This document shows, in pieces, positions 29,737-40,153 of a DNA stretch of 64,000 bases (its first letter is position 1; each line of letters begins with the position of its first letter). Source of the stretch: Pseudomonas sp. JQ170C. GTDB lineage: Bacteria > Pseudomonadota > Gammaproteobacteria > Pseudomonadales > Pseudomonadaceae. The position numbers and the translations under genes were made by a program. Location: positions 5,796,501-5,860,500 of the forward strand of contig NZ_CP141608.1 of assembly GCF_035581345.1 (NCBI RefSeq), written 5' to 3'. The notes under the pieces were generated by a model, which saw nothing but the letters and a program-made list of their open reading frames with translations, was not told where the DNA came from and searched no databases.

Positions 29737-30516
29737 ATGCGGATCATCAGTGTGAACGTTAATGGCATTCAGGCTGCAGTCGAGCGTGGTTTGCTCAGCT
29801 GGCTGCAAGCCCAGAATGCCGACGTCATCTGCCTTCAGGATACCCGCGCCTCGGCCTTTGAACTCGACGACCCAGCTTTCCAGCTCGATGGCTACTTCCT
29901 TTATGCCTGCGATGCAGAAGTTCCCGCCCAAGGCGGCGTGGCACTTTATTCGCGGTTGCAGCCCAAGGCAGTCATCAGCGGCCTGGGCTTCGAGACAGCC
30001 GATCGCTACGGACGTTACCTGCAGGCCGATTTCGACAAGGTAAGCATCGCAACGCTGCTGCTGCCTTCTGGAATGAACGGCGACGAAGACTTGAACCAGA
30101 AGTTCAAGTTGATGGACGACTTCGCCAAGTACCTGGACAAACAGCGACGCAAACGTCGTGAGTACATCTATTGCGGCTCGTTGTACGTGGCGCAGCAGAA
30201 GCTCGACGTCAAGAACTGGCGCGACGGCCAGCAGTCGCCAGGCTTCCTGGCGCCGGAGCGGGCCTGGATGGACACCGTTGTCGGTGACATGGGTTATGTC
30301 GACGCCCTGCGCGAAGTCAGCCGTGAAGGCGACCAATACAGCTGGTGGCCAGACAACGAGCAAGCCGAAATGCTGAACCTGGGCTGGCGCTTTGACTACC
30401 AGCTGCTGACCCCTGGCCTGCGTCGCTTTGTGCGAAGCGCTCGCCTGCCACGTCAGCCACGCTTCTCCCAGCACGCGCCACTGATCGTGGACTACGACTG
30501 GACGCTGACGATCTGA
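29737..30516 (+). CDS. crc: Catabolite repression control protein Crc
   Basis: 259 residues from the ATG at 29737, matching the known length; four extra codons upstream are not needed. The fold is that of exonuclease III/APE1 phosphodiesterases (RIISVNVNGIQAAVERG, then DVICLQDTRA), but Crc lacks nuclease activity. It acts with Hfq on A-rich (AAnAAnAA) sites in target mRNAs, blocking translation of genes for less-favoured carbon sources; CrcZ/CrcY RNAs titrate the complex. The C terminus QHAPLIVDYDW is conserved. It stands alone, divergent from pyrE, and ends at a long bidirectional terminator. Confidence 0.97.
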   Translation: MRIISVNVNGIQAAVERGLLSWLQAQNADVICLQDTRASAFELDDPAFQLDGYFLYACDAEVPAQGGVALYSRLQPKAVISGLGFETADRYGRYLQADFDKVSIATLLLPSGMNGDEDLNQKFKLMDDFAKYLDKQRRKRREYIYCGSLYVAQQKLDVKNWRDGQQSPGFLAPERAWMDTVVGDMGYVDALREVSREGDQYSWWPDNEQAEMLNLGWRFDYQLLTPGLRRFVRSARLPRQPRFSQHAPLIVDYDWTLTI

Positions 30517-30523
30517 TTCGCTC

Positions 30524-30564
30524 AGCCACAAAAAAGCCGACATCGCGTCGGCTTTTTTGTGGCT
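30524..30564. terminator. Bidirectional terminator after crc
   Basis: An 18-base inverted repeat: 30524-30541 (agccacaaaaaagccgac) against 30547-30564, loop atcgc. The A and T runs are inside the arms, so it can stop transcripts from crc and from the converging DUF4870 gene. Confidence 0.92.
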
Positions 30565-30582
30565 GTTGCTTTTAACTGATCA

Positions 30583-30951
30583 TTATTTGATCGGACGCCA
30601 GGTCAGCGGATAGCGATAGGGCTGGCCATCGTTGGCCTTGACCCCGGCAATGATGGTCAGAACCAGCACGGCGACCATCAACATGCCAAACAGCACAATG
30701 CCCACCAGCACGAACATCAGCGCAAAGCAGATGATCGATGCCAGGAACACGGTGAGTTGGAAGTTGAGCGCTTCCTTGCCCTGGGCATCAATGAACGGAT
30801 CCAGGTCTTTCTTCCAGATCCACATCACCAGCGGCCCGAGCAAGTTGCCGAACGGAACAATCAGGCCCAGCAACGCGGCGAGGTGGCAGAACATCGCCCA
30901 TTGCCTGATCTCGGCATTGGGGGTGGGCAACTGTAGCGGCTGCTCGCTCAT
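30583..30951 (-). CDS. DUF4870 membrane protein
   Basis: 122 residues with about three hydrophobic helices (residues 20-45, 65-85 and 85-108). The motif KEALNFQLTVF in the middle is diagnostic of the DUF4870/Tic20-like family, whose function is unknown. A good ribosome site (aaggag) precedes the ATG. It begins 24 bases after the rph stop, so the two are probably co-transcribed. Confidence 0.85.
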   Translation of the reverse strand: MSEQPLQLPTPNAEIRQWAMFCHLAALLGLIVPFGNLLGPLVMWIWKKDLDPFIDAQGKEALNFQLTVFLASIICFALMFVLVGIVLFGMLMVAVLVLTIIAGVKANDGQPYRYPLTWRPIK

Positions 30952-30975
30952 GCTCTGCTCCTTGCGTTGGCGAGA

Positions 30976-31698
30976 TCAGTCGGCCAGCGAGGCTTTCTGC
31001 AGTTCAAACAGATCGACCATGCCTTTCTGCGCCAGCGCCAGCATGGCGTTGAGCTCTTCTGGCTGGAACGGTGCGCCTTCAGCGGTGCCCTGGACTTCGA
31101 TGAAGCCACCCTGGCTGGTCATGACCACGTTCAGGTCAGTCTCGGCAGCCGAGTCTTCCAGGTAGTCCAGGTCGAGCACGGCCTCGCCCTGATACATGCC
31201 GACCGAAACAGCGGCGATCATGTGCTTGAGCGGGTCGCCGCCTTTGAGGCCACCACGTTTCTTGACCACACGCAGCGCATCAACCAGGGCAACCATGGCG
31301 CCCGTGATCGAAGCGGTGCGGGTGCCGCCGTCAGCCTGGATCACGTCGCAGTCGACGTACAGGGTGATGTCGCCCAGCTTGCTCATGTCCAGTGCGGCGC
31401 GCAGCGAGCGGCCGATCAGGCGCTGGATCTCGAGGGTGCGGCCACCCTGCTTGCCACGGGCAGCTTCACGCTGGTTACGTTCGCCGGTGGAGCGCGGCAG
31501 CATGCCGTACTCGGCGGTCAACCAGCCCTGGCCCTGGCCCTTGAGGAATCGCGGCACGCCGTTTTCGACGCTTACCGTGCACACGACTTTGGTGTCACCG
31601 AACTCGACCAGTACTGATCCCTCGGCGTGTTTGGTGTAGTTGCGGGTGATGCGGATCGAGCGGAGCTGATCGGCAACGCGACCACTTGGACGTTTCAT
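30976..31698 (-). CDS. rph: Ribonuclease PH
   Basis: A 240-residue phosphorolytic 3'-5' exoribonuclease that trims tRNA 3' ends. The N-terminal RPSGR and the [12 protein letters not shown] segment, the phosphate-site [11 protein letters not shown] loop and the C-terminal GMVDLFELQ are typical. It appears intact, unlike the frameshifted E. coli K-12 copy. It is divergent from yicC (242-base spacer). The neighbours pyrE and crc match the usual Pseudomonas order. Confidence 0.96.
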   Translation of the reverse strand: MKRPSGRVADQLRSIRITRNYTKHAEGSVLVEFGDTKVVCTVSVENGVPRFLKGQGQGWLTAEYGMLPRSTGERNQREAARGKQGGRTLEIQRLIGRSLRAALDMSKLGDITLYVDCDVIQADGGTRTASITGAMVALVDALRVVKKRGGLKGGDPLKHMIAAVSVGMYQGEAVLDLDYLEDSAAETDLNVVMTSQGGFIEVQGTAEGAPFQPEELNAMLALAQKGMVDLFELQKASLAD

Positions 31699-31853
31699 TT
31701 GGGATACCTGTACTGGGTTTGAATCTGCCCAGCATTATAGAGTGCGTCGGCCCTCGTGGACACGCCTATTGTCGCAACCCCCGAAACAGACGGCCCAACG
31801 GCGTTGGTCCGGTTTTTTGCGGCCGCTGCCAGAGTGTTTGTAACATCAGTGGA

Positions 31854-31883
31854 TTGGGAGCTGGCGCCGCACTGCGCTACAAT
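31854..31883 (+). promoter_or_regulatory. Candidate sigma70 promoter for yicC-gmk
   Basis: -35 ttggga (31854-31859) and -10 tacaat (31878-31883) with an 18-base spacer, 58 bases before the yicC start. Confidence 0.45.
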
Positions 31884-31940
31884 CCTGCGCCTTTGCAGCC
31901 GGTTGGCTTCCCTTGACCCATCTTTTGCGAGGTACTTCCC

Positions 31941-33438
<1,498 letters not shown>

Positions 33439-33449
33439 GCAACCGGCAA

Positions 33450-33475
33450 CTCCAGCCGCTTAGCGGCGGCTGGAG
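33450..33475. terminator. Hairpin between converging gmk and permease genes
   Basis: Arms ctccagccgc (33450-33459) and gcggctggag (33466-33475), 6-base loop. It overlaps the permease stop codon and lacks a long T-run, so its efficiency is uncertain. Confidence 0.55.
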
Positions 33476-35013
33476 ACCGTGGCGTGACGGTGCAGGGTCA
33501 TGCCCAGGAAGAACGCCGGCGCCCGCAGGCGTGACAGCAACATCAGCCCCAGCCCCAGCAGTGTGATGATCACTGCGATCACGAACACCAGCCCCAAGCC
33601 CCCTACATGCGAACCGCTGCCGAACGAAGGCGAAGCGCTGTCGTATGCCGTCTGCAGGAAGATCACCGAAAGAATGCCTCCCCCCAGCAGTGGGCACAGG
33701 CCACGCATCAGGAAGTGACGCACGCTGTCGAACAGGCTGTGGCGGAAGTACCAGACGCACGCATAGGCAGTCAGCGAGTAGTAGAAGCAGATCATCATGC
33801 CCAGGGCCGTGATGGTATCAGCCAGCACGTTCTCGCTCAGGGTACGCATGGTGACGTAGAACACAGCCGCCGCCACGCCAGCGCAAATAGTGGCATAACG
33901 CGGGGTTTTCGAGCGTGGGCAGACGCTGGCGAAGCGCTCCGGCACCGCGCCGTAGTACCCCATGGCCAGCAAGGTGCGCGCCGGCGAAACGAAGGTCGAC
34001 TGCAGCGAGGCGGCGGTGCTGGCCAGTACGGCGATGGACATCAGGATCGCCAGTGGCCCCATGACAGGACCTGCCAGGTGGGCGAAGACGTTTTCCTGGA
34101 TACGCGGGTTGTTCAGGCCCAGGCCGATATCGCCGATACCGGCGAACTGCAGGGTGGCAATCGCTGTGACCAGGTACAGGCCCAGAATCAGCAGCACCGT
34201 CAGGGTCGCCGCACGGCCAGGGGTATCACCGCTGCCCACCGATTCTTCACTGATGCTCAGGCACACATCCCAGCCCCAGAAGATGAAGATCGACAGCGAC
34301 AAGCCCGCGGTAAATGCCGAGAACGACTCGACACCGAAGGGGTTGAACCAGTCCAGGTCAAACGCCAGTGGCGGCGTCTCGACAGAAGAGCCACCGAACG
34401 CGGCCATGGCAAAGCCCACCAGGACCACCAACTGCAATGCCACCAGGCCGTACTGCACGGTCATGGTGGTGGCAATCCCGCGACAGCAAATCCACACCGC
34501 CATGGCGATGAACACGCAACAGGTGACCACGTTGATCAACAAGTTGTCGCTTAGCGCAGCCACCTCGTGGCTGCCGGTGATTTGCCCGAGAAAGAGGTAA
34601 AAGAAGTCCACCGCCACACCGGCGAGGTTCGACAGCACGATCGTAGTTGCCGTTACCAGCCCCCAACCACCGATCCAGCCGATCATCGGGCCAAATGCCC
34701 GGGCCGACCAGGTAAAGGAAGTTCCGCTGTCAGGCTCCGCCGAATTCAGCTCGCGGTAACCCAGGGCTACCAGCAACATGGGCAGGAAACCAACGATGAA
34801 CACCGCCGGCAAATGGGCACCGACCTCGCGCACGGTCGGGCCGAGCGCGCCGGTGAGGGTGTACACCGGTGCAATGGTGGAAATGCCAAGCACAATGCTC
34901 GCCAGCAGCCCGAGCCGGCCCTTGGCCAGCCCCTTGGTTGCTTTCGCTGCAGTGTCTGCCTGGGTGCGAGCCTGTCCCATACCTGGGGACAAGCCTGCTT
35001 TGAATTCGCTCAT
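33460..35013 (-). CDS. APC-family amino acid/polyamine permease
   Basis: A 517-residue membrane protein with about twelve helices. The N-terminal soluble part (1-35) leads into GLLASIVLGISTIAPVYTLTG, the APC signature; SAEPDSGTSFTWSARAFGP is the second family block. It lies in the same direction as, and 110 bases after, puuD in a string of genulglutamate-polyamine genes, so it likely imports putrescine or a related amine, like PuuP, though sequence alone does not settle the substrate. The leader carries AAAAACAA (minus strand, 35037-35044) about 24 bases before the start, a possible Hfq/Crc site. The gene ends facing gmk. Confidence 0.85.
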   Translation of the reverse strand: MSEFKAGLSPGMGQARTQADTAAKATKGLAKGRLGLLASIVLGISTIAPVYTLTGALGPTVREVGAHLPAVFIVGFLPMLLVALGYRELNSAEPDSGTSFTWSARAFGPMIGWIGGWGLVTATTIVLSNLAGVAVDFFYLFLGQITGSHEVAALSDNLLINVVTCCVFIAMAVWICCRGIATTMTVQYGLVALQLVVLVGFAMAAFGGSSVETPPLAFDLDWFNPFGVESFSAFTAGLSLSIFIFWGWDVCLSISEESVGSGDTPGRAATLTVLLILGLYLVTAIATLQFAGIGDIGLGLNNPRIQENVFAHLAGPVMGPLAILMSIAVLASTAASLQSTFVSPARTLLAMGYYGAVPERFASVCPRSKTPRYATICAGVAAAVFYVTMRTLSENVLADTITALGMMICFYYSLTAYACVWYFRHSLFDSVRHFLMRGLCPLLGGGILSVIFLQTAYDSASPSFGSGSHVGGLGLVFVIAVIITLLGLGLMLLSRLRAPAFFLGMTLHRHATVSSRR

Positions 35014-35036
35014 GAGTAGTGCCGCCGCTTTTGGTA

Positions 35037-35044
35037 TTGTTTTT
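35037..35044 (-). promoter_or_regulatory. Candidate Hfq/Crc motif before the permease
   Basis: Minus-strand AAAAACAA fits AAnAAnAA and lies 24 bases before the permease start. A-rich motifs arise by chance, so the evidence is weak alone. Confidence 0.3.
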
Positions 35045-35123
35045 CAGGACGCCCCGCAGGGCGTCCGCTTTCACTCATTCAAACCTGTTGCCGATACTGC
35101 AAATCCGGATCACCCGGATGACC

Positions 35124-35903
35124 TCATAGGGCCTTCCCCCGGTGACGCTCGCCCCTTGCACGGGCCAGGCATGCCTCACGAAACGCCTGGAACAGACGCA
35201 GCGAAACCGGGTTCTCGGCCATGCGGTACTCGGGGTGCCATTGCACACCGACTACAAAGCCCGGGGCGTCTGGCATCGACACCGCTTCGATCAACCCATC
35301 TGGCGCCCGCGCTTCCGCGCGCAAATCACCCGCCAGGCGATCGATGCCCTGGCTGTGAAGGGAATTGACCATGAAGCTGGGCTCCAGCCCAAGGCGCTCG
35401 AACAACCCGCCGGGCTGAACGGTGACGCTATGGCGCGGGCTGTATTGCTCTTCCAGCGGGGCGTCCTGCGGCTCGCGGTGATCCAGGAAACCTGGCAGCT
35501 CCTGCACCCGCTGGTGCAAGGTGCCGCCCAGGGCGACGTTCAGTTCCTGAAATCCACGGCAGATGCAGAACACCGGCACACCGGTGGCAATGGCGGCCTG
35601 CAGCAAAGGCAGGGTCAGGCGGTCGCGAAACACATCGTGTTTCGTACCTTCCACGCTGGGGGCGCCATTGTAATGATGCGGCTCGATATTTGAAGGCGAA
35701 CCGGTAAAAAGAATGCCATCCAGGCGCTCAAGCACGCGCATTGGATCGACCGGCTCGGCCCGCGCCGGGAGAATCAGCGGGATCCCGGCGAAGCCTGCCG
35801 CCTCGACATATTTATCGCCCACGGTATGCGACGAGTTGTGGCCAAGTTGCTGACGACAAGCCGAAATGCCAATCAAAGGCGGCAGGTCAGTGGTAGTTTG
35901 CAT
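35124..35903 (-). CDS. puuD: Gamma-glutamyl-GABA hydrolase (PuuD/PauD)
   Basis: A 259-residue class I glutamine-amidotransferase-like hydrolase that frees GABA (or delta-aminovalerate) and glutamate from the gamma-glutamyl intermediate. The nucleophile elbow is VFCICRGFQELNVALGG, with the catalytic cysteine before RGFQ, and the histidine/glutamate pair is in VGVQWHPEY. ILFTGSPSNIEPHHYN is the conserved substrate loop. It lies 14 bases after the aldehyde dehydrogenase, so it is in the operon; the permease follows. Confidence 0.93.
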   Translation of the reverse strand: MQTTTDLPPLIGISACRQQLGHNSSHTVGDKYVEAAGFAGIPLILPARAEPVDPMRVLERLDGILFTGSPSNIEPHHYNGAPSVEGTKHDVFRDRLTLPLLQAAIATGVPVFCICRGFQELNVALGGTLHQRVQELPGFLDHREPQDAPLEEQYSPRHSVTVQPGGLFERLGLEPSFMVNSLHSQGIDRLAGDLRAEARAPDGLIEAVSMPDAPGFVVGVQWHPEYRMAENPVSLRLFQAFREACLARARGERHRGKAL

Positions 35904-35917
35904 GGGTTCACCCTCCC

Positions 35918-37411
35918 TTACAGCTTGATCCAGGTCGCCTTGAGTTCGGTGTATTTGTCAAAAGCGTGCAGCGACTTGTCCCGGCCATTACCCGACTGCT
36001 TGAAGCCGCCGAACGGCGCGGTCATGTCACCGCCGTCGTACTGGTTGACCCAGACACTGCCGGCGCGCAGGGCACGGGCAGTCTTGTGGGCACGGGAAAT
36101 ATCGTTGGTCCACACCGCTGCGGCCAGGCCGAAAGGCGAGTCGTTGGCAATGGCCACGGCCTCCTCGGCGCTGTCGAAGGTGATCACCGAAAGCACCGGC
36201 CCGAAGATTTCCTCGCGGGCGATGCGCATGGCGTTGGTGACGCCATCGAAGATTGCCGGCTGTACATACACGCCGCAGGTGTCTTCCAGCACGCGCTCGC
36301 CACCGGTCAGCAGCGTGGCGCCATCGGCCTTGCCGGCCTCGATGTAGCCCAGCACGGTGTCCAGTTGTGTGGTATCCACCAGGGCACCAACGCGTGTTTC
36401 CGGGTCCAGCGCGTGGCCCGGCTTCCAGGCCTTGAGTGCCTCGACCACCATCGGCAGGAAGCGCGCCTTGATGCTGCGCTCGATCAGCAGGCGCGAACCG
36501 GCGATGCACACTTCGCCCTGGTTGAAGGCGATGGCGGCAGCGGCAGCTTCGGCGGCGGCCTGCAGGTCGGGGGCATCGGCGAACACGATGTTCGGGCTCT
36601 TGCCACCGGCTTCCAGCCACACGCGCTTCATGTTCGATTCACCGGCATAGACCATCAGTTGCTTGGCAATGCGGGTGGAACCCGTGAACACCAAGGTGTC
36701 CACATCCATATGCAGGGCCAAGGCCTTGCCCACGGTATGACCGTAACCGGGCAGCACGTTCAATACGCCTGCCGGAATACCGGCTTCAAGTGCCAACTGG
36801 GCGATACGAATCGCCGTCAGCGGTGATTTTTCGGACGGCTTGAGGATCACCGAGTTACCGGTGGCCAGGGCCGGGCCGAGCTTCCAGCAGGCCATCATCA
36901 GTGGAAAGTTCCACGGAACAATGGCCGCGACCACGCCGACCGGCGAGCGGGTGACCAAACCCAGCTGATCGGACGGGGTCGCAGCAACTTCGTCATAAAT
37001 CTTGTCGATGGCTTCGGCGTTCCAGCGGATGGCATTGGCCGCCGCAGGAATGTCGATGCTCAGGGAATCGGCAATGGGCTTGCCCATGTCCAGGGTTTCC
37101 AGCAATGCCAGCTCCTGGGCGTTGGCCAGCAGCAGGTCGGCAAAGGCAATCAGCACACGCTTGCGTTGGGCTGGCGCCTGGTCGGCCCAGACACCACTGT
37201 CGAATGTGCGGCGCGCAGCGGCCACCGCGCGCTCGGCGTCGGCGCTGTCGCAACTGGCGATCTGCGCCAGATGACGGCCATCGACCGGGCTCGAACAATC
37301 GAAAGTGTCACCAGCGACACTGGTGCAATACTGCCCGTCGATAAAGGCGCGGCCTTCGATCTTCAGGGTCTGGAACAGCTGTTCCCAGTGTTCACGTGGT
37401 GCAGTTGCCAT
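35918..37411 (-). CDS. Aldehyde dehydrogenase, second KauB/PuuC paralogue
   Basis: 497 residues, the same length as KauB at 19463-20956 and very similar over the whole chain, including the identical last 13 residues KYTELKATWIKL preceded by DKS. The catalytic cysteine is in FNQGEVCIAGSRLL and the glutamate in WLEAGGKSPN. By position it is the operon's own gamma-glutamyl-aminobutyraldehyde dehydrogenase (PuuC role). The ribosome site ggag is followed directly by AAAACAACA and the ATG, so an AACAACAA motif sits between Shine-Dalgarno and start codon, the classic place for Hfq/Crc repression. It follows the synthetase gene by 18 bases. Confidence 0.92.
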   Translation of the reverse strand: MATAPREHWEQLFQTLKIEGRAFIDGQYCTSVAGDTFDCSSPVDGRHLAQIASCDSADAERAVAAARRTFDSGVWADQAPAQRKRVLIAFADLLLANAQELALLETLDMGKPIADSLSIDIPAAANAIRWNAEAIDKIYDEVAATPSDQLGLVTRSPVGVVAAIVPWNFPLMMACWKLGPALATGNSVILKPSEKSPLTAIRIAQLALEAGIPAGVLNVLPGYGHTVGKALALHMDVDTLVFTGSTRIAKQLMVYAGESNMKRVWLEAGGKSPNIVFADAPDLQAAAEAAAAAIAFNQGEVCIAGSRLLIERSIKARFLPMVVEALKAWKPGHALDPETRVGALVDTTQLDTVLGYIEAGKADGATLLTGGERVLEDTCGVYVQPAIFDGVTNAMRIAREEIFGPVLSVITFDSAEEAVAIANDSPFGLAAAVWTNDISRAHKTARALRAGSVWVNQYDGGDMTAPFGGFKQSGNGRDKSLHAFDKYTELKATWIKL

Positions 37412-37418
37412 TGTTGTT
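37411..37418 (-). promoter_or_regulatory. Candidate Hfq/Crc site overlapping the start region of the second aldehyde dehydrogenase
   Basis: Minus strand reads ggagAAAACAACAATG; the AACAACAA motif fills the space from Shine-Dalgarno to start codon. This is where Crc targets usually carry the motif, making it the best candidate in the window. Confidence 0.55.
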
Positions 37419-37429
37419 TTCTCCGGGCA

Positions 37430-38812
37430 TCACACGGTATGCAGGTACCAGTTGTATTCGAGGTCGGAAATCGACACCTCGAACTCGGCCATTTCGCTTT
37501 CCTTGCAGGCGACAAAAATGTCGATGTAGTCCGGGCTGATGTATTGGTTCAGCACTTCACTGTCATCGAGTTCACGCAGCGCATCGCGCAAGTTGTTCGG
37601 CAGGCTCTGCTCCAACTGCTCGTACGAGTTGCCTTCGATAGGCGCACCCGGCTCGATCTGGTTGGTCAGGCCGTGGTGAATACCGGCCAGAATCGCTGCC
37701 ATCATCAGGTAGGGGTTGGCGTCCGCGCCGGCGACACGGTGCTCGATACGCACGGCATCGCTGCTGCCGGTTGGCACACGGACCGCCACGGTACGGTTGT
37801 CCAGGCCCCAGCTCGGCGCATTGGGCACATAGAACTGAGCGCCGAAGCGGCGGTACGAGTTGACGTTCGGGCACAGGAAGGCCATCGACGCCGGCATGGT
37901 CTCCAGCACACCACCAATGGCGTGACGCAGGGTCTGGCTCTGCTCTGGGTCGTCAGTGGCAAAGATGTTCTTGCCGGTCTTCTTGTCCAGCAGCGAAATG
38001 TGCACGTGCAGGCCGTTACCGGCCTGGCCCGGGTAGGGCTTGGCCATGAAAGTGGAATCCATTTCATGGTCGTAGGCGATGTTCTTGATCAGGCGCTTGA
38101 GCAGCACCGCGTAGTCGCACGCCTTCATCGGATCGACGACATGGTGCATGTTCACTTCAAACTGCGCCGGGGCACTTTCCTTGACGATGGCGTCGGCCGG
38201 AATGCCCTGTTCCTTCGCCGCTTCGAGCATGTCCTGCAGGCAGTCGACGTACTCGTCCAGATCGTCGATCAGGTACACCTGGGTCGACTGCGGGCGCTTG
38301 CCGGAGATCGGCGAGCGCGGCGGTTGTGGACGGCCGTTGAGGTTGTCCTGGTCGATCAGGTAGAACTCAAGTTCAAAGGCTGCACAGATGTCCAGGCCCA
38401 GCGCGTCGAACTTCTCCACCACACCACGCAGCACTTCCCGCGGGTCAGCAAAGAACGGCTGGCCGTCCAGTTCGTGCATGGTCATCAAAAGCTGAGCGGT
38501 CGGGCGCTTCTGCCAGGGCTCGTAGCTCAGGGTGCCGGGAATCGGGAAGCAGATACGGTCGGCATCGCCGATATCCAGGCCCAGGCCGGTGCTTTCGACG
38601 GTAGAACCGTTGATGTCCAGGGCGAACAACGAGGCCGGCAAGTTGATGCCTTTTTCGTAGACCTTGACCAGGCTCGCACGCTCGATGCGCTTGCCTCGTA
38701 CCACGCCGTTCATGTCTGCAATCAGCAGATCGACAAATTGCACCTCAGGGTAGGCCTTGAGAAATTCACCCATCTCGTCGAGAGGGATGGCGCACGGAGA
38801 GACCGACGTCAT
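37430..38812 (-). CDS. puuA: Gamma-glutamylpolyamine synthetase (glutamine synthetase family)
   Basis: 460 residues of the glutamine synthetase fold. It ligates glutamate to putrescine or another polyamine with ATP, the first step of the gamma-glutamyl route. Visible blocks are FVDLLIADMNGVVRGKR (N-terminal beta-grasp), AAFELEFYLID (metal site), HHVVDPMKACDYAV, NGLHVHISL (ATP/ammonia region) and RIEHRVAGADANPYLMMAA. It lacks the adenylylation-loop tyrosine motif of GlnA and is much shorter than no GlnA; neighbours decide the polyamine assignment. The leader reads AAAACAACAAACC on the minus strand. It is the first gene of the puuA-aldehyde dehydrogenase-puuD-permease operon, divergent from the LysR gene. 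Confidence 0.88.
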   Translation of the reverse strand: MTSVSPCAIPLDEMGEFLKAYPEVQFVDLLIADMNGVVRGKRIERASLVKVYEKGINLPASLFALDINGSTVESTGLGLDIGDADRICFPIPGTLSYEPWQKRPTAQLLMTMHELDGQPFFADPREVLRGVVEKFDALGLDICAAFELEFYLIDQDNLNGRPQPPRSPISGKRPQSTQVYLIDDLDEYVDCLQDMLEAAKEQGIPADAIVKESAPAQFEVNMHHVVDPMKACDYAVLLKRLIKNIAYDHEMDSTFMAKPYPGQAGNGLHVHISLLDKKTGKNIFATDDPEQSQTLRHAIGGVLETMPASMAFLCPNVNSYRRFGAQFYVPNAPSWGLDNRTVAVRVPTGSSDAVRIEHRVAGADANPYLMMAAILAGIHHGLTNQIEPGAPIEGNSYEQLEQSLPNNLRDALRELDDSEVLNQYISPDYIDIFVACKESEMAEFEVSISDLEYNWYLHTV

Positions 38813-38880
38813 GGCTAGGCATCCTTTGATTTTTTATCGGGCGACTGTGGGGAGGTACTGCTGCGCTATCGGGAGCGGCG

Positions 38881-38900
38881 ATGGTTTGGTTTGTTGTTTT
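38881..38900 (-). promoter_or_regulatory. A-rich CA motif in the leader of the glutamylpolyamine synthetase
   Basis: The minus strand reads AAAACAACAAACCAAACC, containing AACAACAA (38891-38898) about 70-88 bases before the start. It is far from the ribosome site, so weaker than the site at 37411. Confidence 0.35.
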
Positions 38901-39058
38901 AAGGAGTCCCATCGTGGGGAACTGCCGGACGTCGTCTTTAATAGGACGCACGTTCCAAAATTCTGACAGCGTTGTGAGTTGATTCACCGCTGCCGCTTCA
39001 CTATAGAATGGCCCCAGCGCAACAGACATTGGCATTTAGGCAAGTAAAGAGTGCACCC

Positions 39059-39937
39059 ATGCAATATCAGATCAGTCACGCCGACCTTTCGCTGGTCCTC
39101 GCCCTGGTACGCGGACGCTCGCTGGCCAAGGCGGCAGAGCTGCTGCGGGTAGACGTTTCAACGGTGTTCCGCTCGATCCGGCGCATGGAAGCCGCACTGG
39201 GTACTGCGTTGTTCGTCAAAAGCCGCAAGGGTTACATCCCCACCGGCACCGCCCAGGCCCTGGCCGAGCAGGCCGAGCGCGCCGAGCAGGCCCTGGATGC
39301 CGCCCGGGTGGCCCTGGAGCATGGTGAACAAGTGGTCAGTGGCACCGTGCGCCTGACCTGTACCGATGCGGTGCTGCACAGCCTGTTACTGCCGGCGCTG
39401 GCCGAATTCATGCCGGCCTACCCGGCACTTTCGCTTGAGCTGGCCACCTCCAACACCTTCGCCAACCTGAGCCGCCGCGATGCCGACCTCGCCCTGCGCC
39501 TGACCAACTCGCCCCCGGAGCATCTGGTCGGTCGCTGCCTGGGCAAGGCTTCCTACGTGGTGTGTGGCCGCGAAGAGTTTCGCGAAAAGCTCAAGGAAAC
39601 CCCAACCAGCCTGCCCTGGATCGCCCCCGACGACACCATGCAGGACCACTCCACCGTGGTCTGGCGCAGCGAGCACCTGCCAGGGGTGATGCCCCGCTAC
39701 CGCTGCAGCAGCATCTCTGCCATTGCCCAATTGGTGAGCGCCGGCATGGGTGTGGCCGCCCTGCCCGACTACATGGCCCACACCCTGCCGGGGGTCGAGC
39801 CCTTGAGCGATGCCTTGCCCGGCTGTGACACCGAGCTCTGGCTGCTGACCCGCCCGGACTGCCGCGCGCTGCGTTCGGTACAGACGCTGTTTGACGAACT
39901 GACCCCCCGGCTGCGCGATGCGCTAGGCCGCCAATAA
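39059..39937 (+). CDS. LysR family transcriptional regulator
   Basis: 292 residues. The N-terminal winged helix spans 1-65 (DLSLVLALVRGRSLAKAAELL, then STVFRSIRRMEAALG) and the effector-binding domain 90-285. The start at 39059 was chosen because it opens the standard LysR N terminus; upstream is only aaagag, while the frame is open 17 codons further. It is divergent from the glutamylpolyamine synthetase operon over a 246-base spacer, so it may regulate it; the ggaac/gttcc pair at about 38918 and 38951 is a possible site. The effector is unknown. Confidence 0.88.
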   Translation: MQYQISHADLSLVLALVRGRSLAKAAELLRVDVSTVFRSIRRMEAALGTALFVKSRKGYIPTGTAQALAEQAERAEQALDAARVALEHGEQVVSGTVRLTCTDAVLHSLLLPALAEFMPAYPALSLELATSNTFANLSRRDADLALRLTNSPPEHLVGRCLGKASYVVCGREEFREKLKETPTSLPWIAPDDTMQDHSTVVWRSEHLPGVMPRYRCSSISAIAQLVSAGMGVAALPDYMAHTLPGVEPLSDALPGCDTELWLLTRPDCRALRSVQTLFDELTPRLRDALGRQ

Positions 39938-39952
39938 AGCCCGATAGCCGCG

Positions 39953-39974
39953 TAGGAACGGGCTTGCTCCGCGA
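39953..39974 (+). repeat. Degenerate single REP unit
   Basis: taggaacgggcttgctccgcga matches the REP arm with two mismatches, just after the LysR stop. No partner arm is present. The rest of the 216-base spacer to rpoZ should hold the rpoZ promoter; I see no certain hexamers. Confidence 0.7.
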
Positions 39975-40153
39975 AGCTCATAAAACCACCGCCACAACAG
40001 GACGCTTGAAATAGAGCCCTGTAACTGGATATTGTCGACCTATCCAGGACTCGAATCGAAATCAGCGCTTCCCTAAAGGCTGGTGATTTTTTAAACTATC
40101 GAGTCCGCTCGCCCATTCGGGCTGAACACCGCATTTGCTACTTGAGGAAGACC

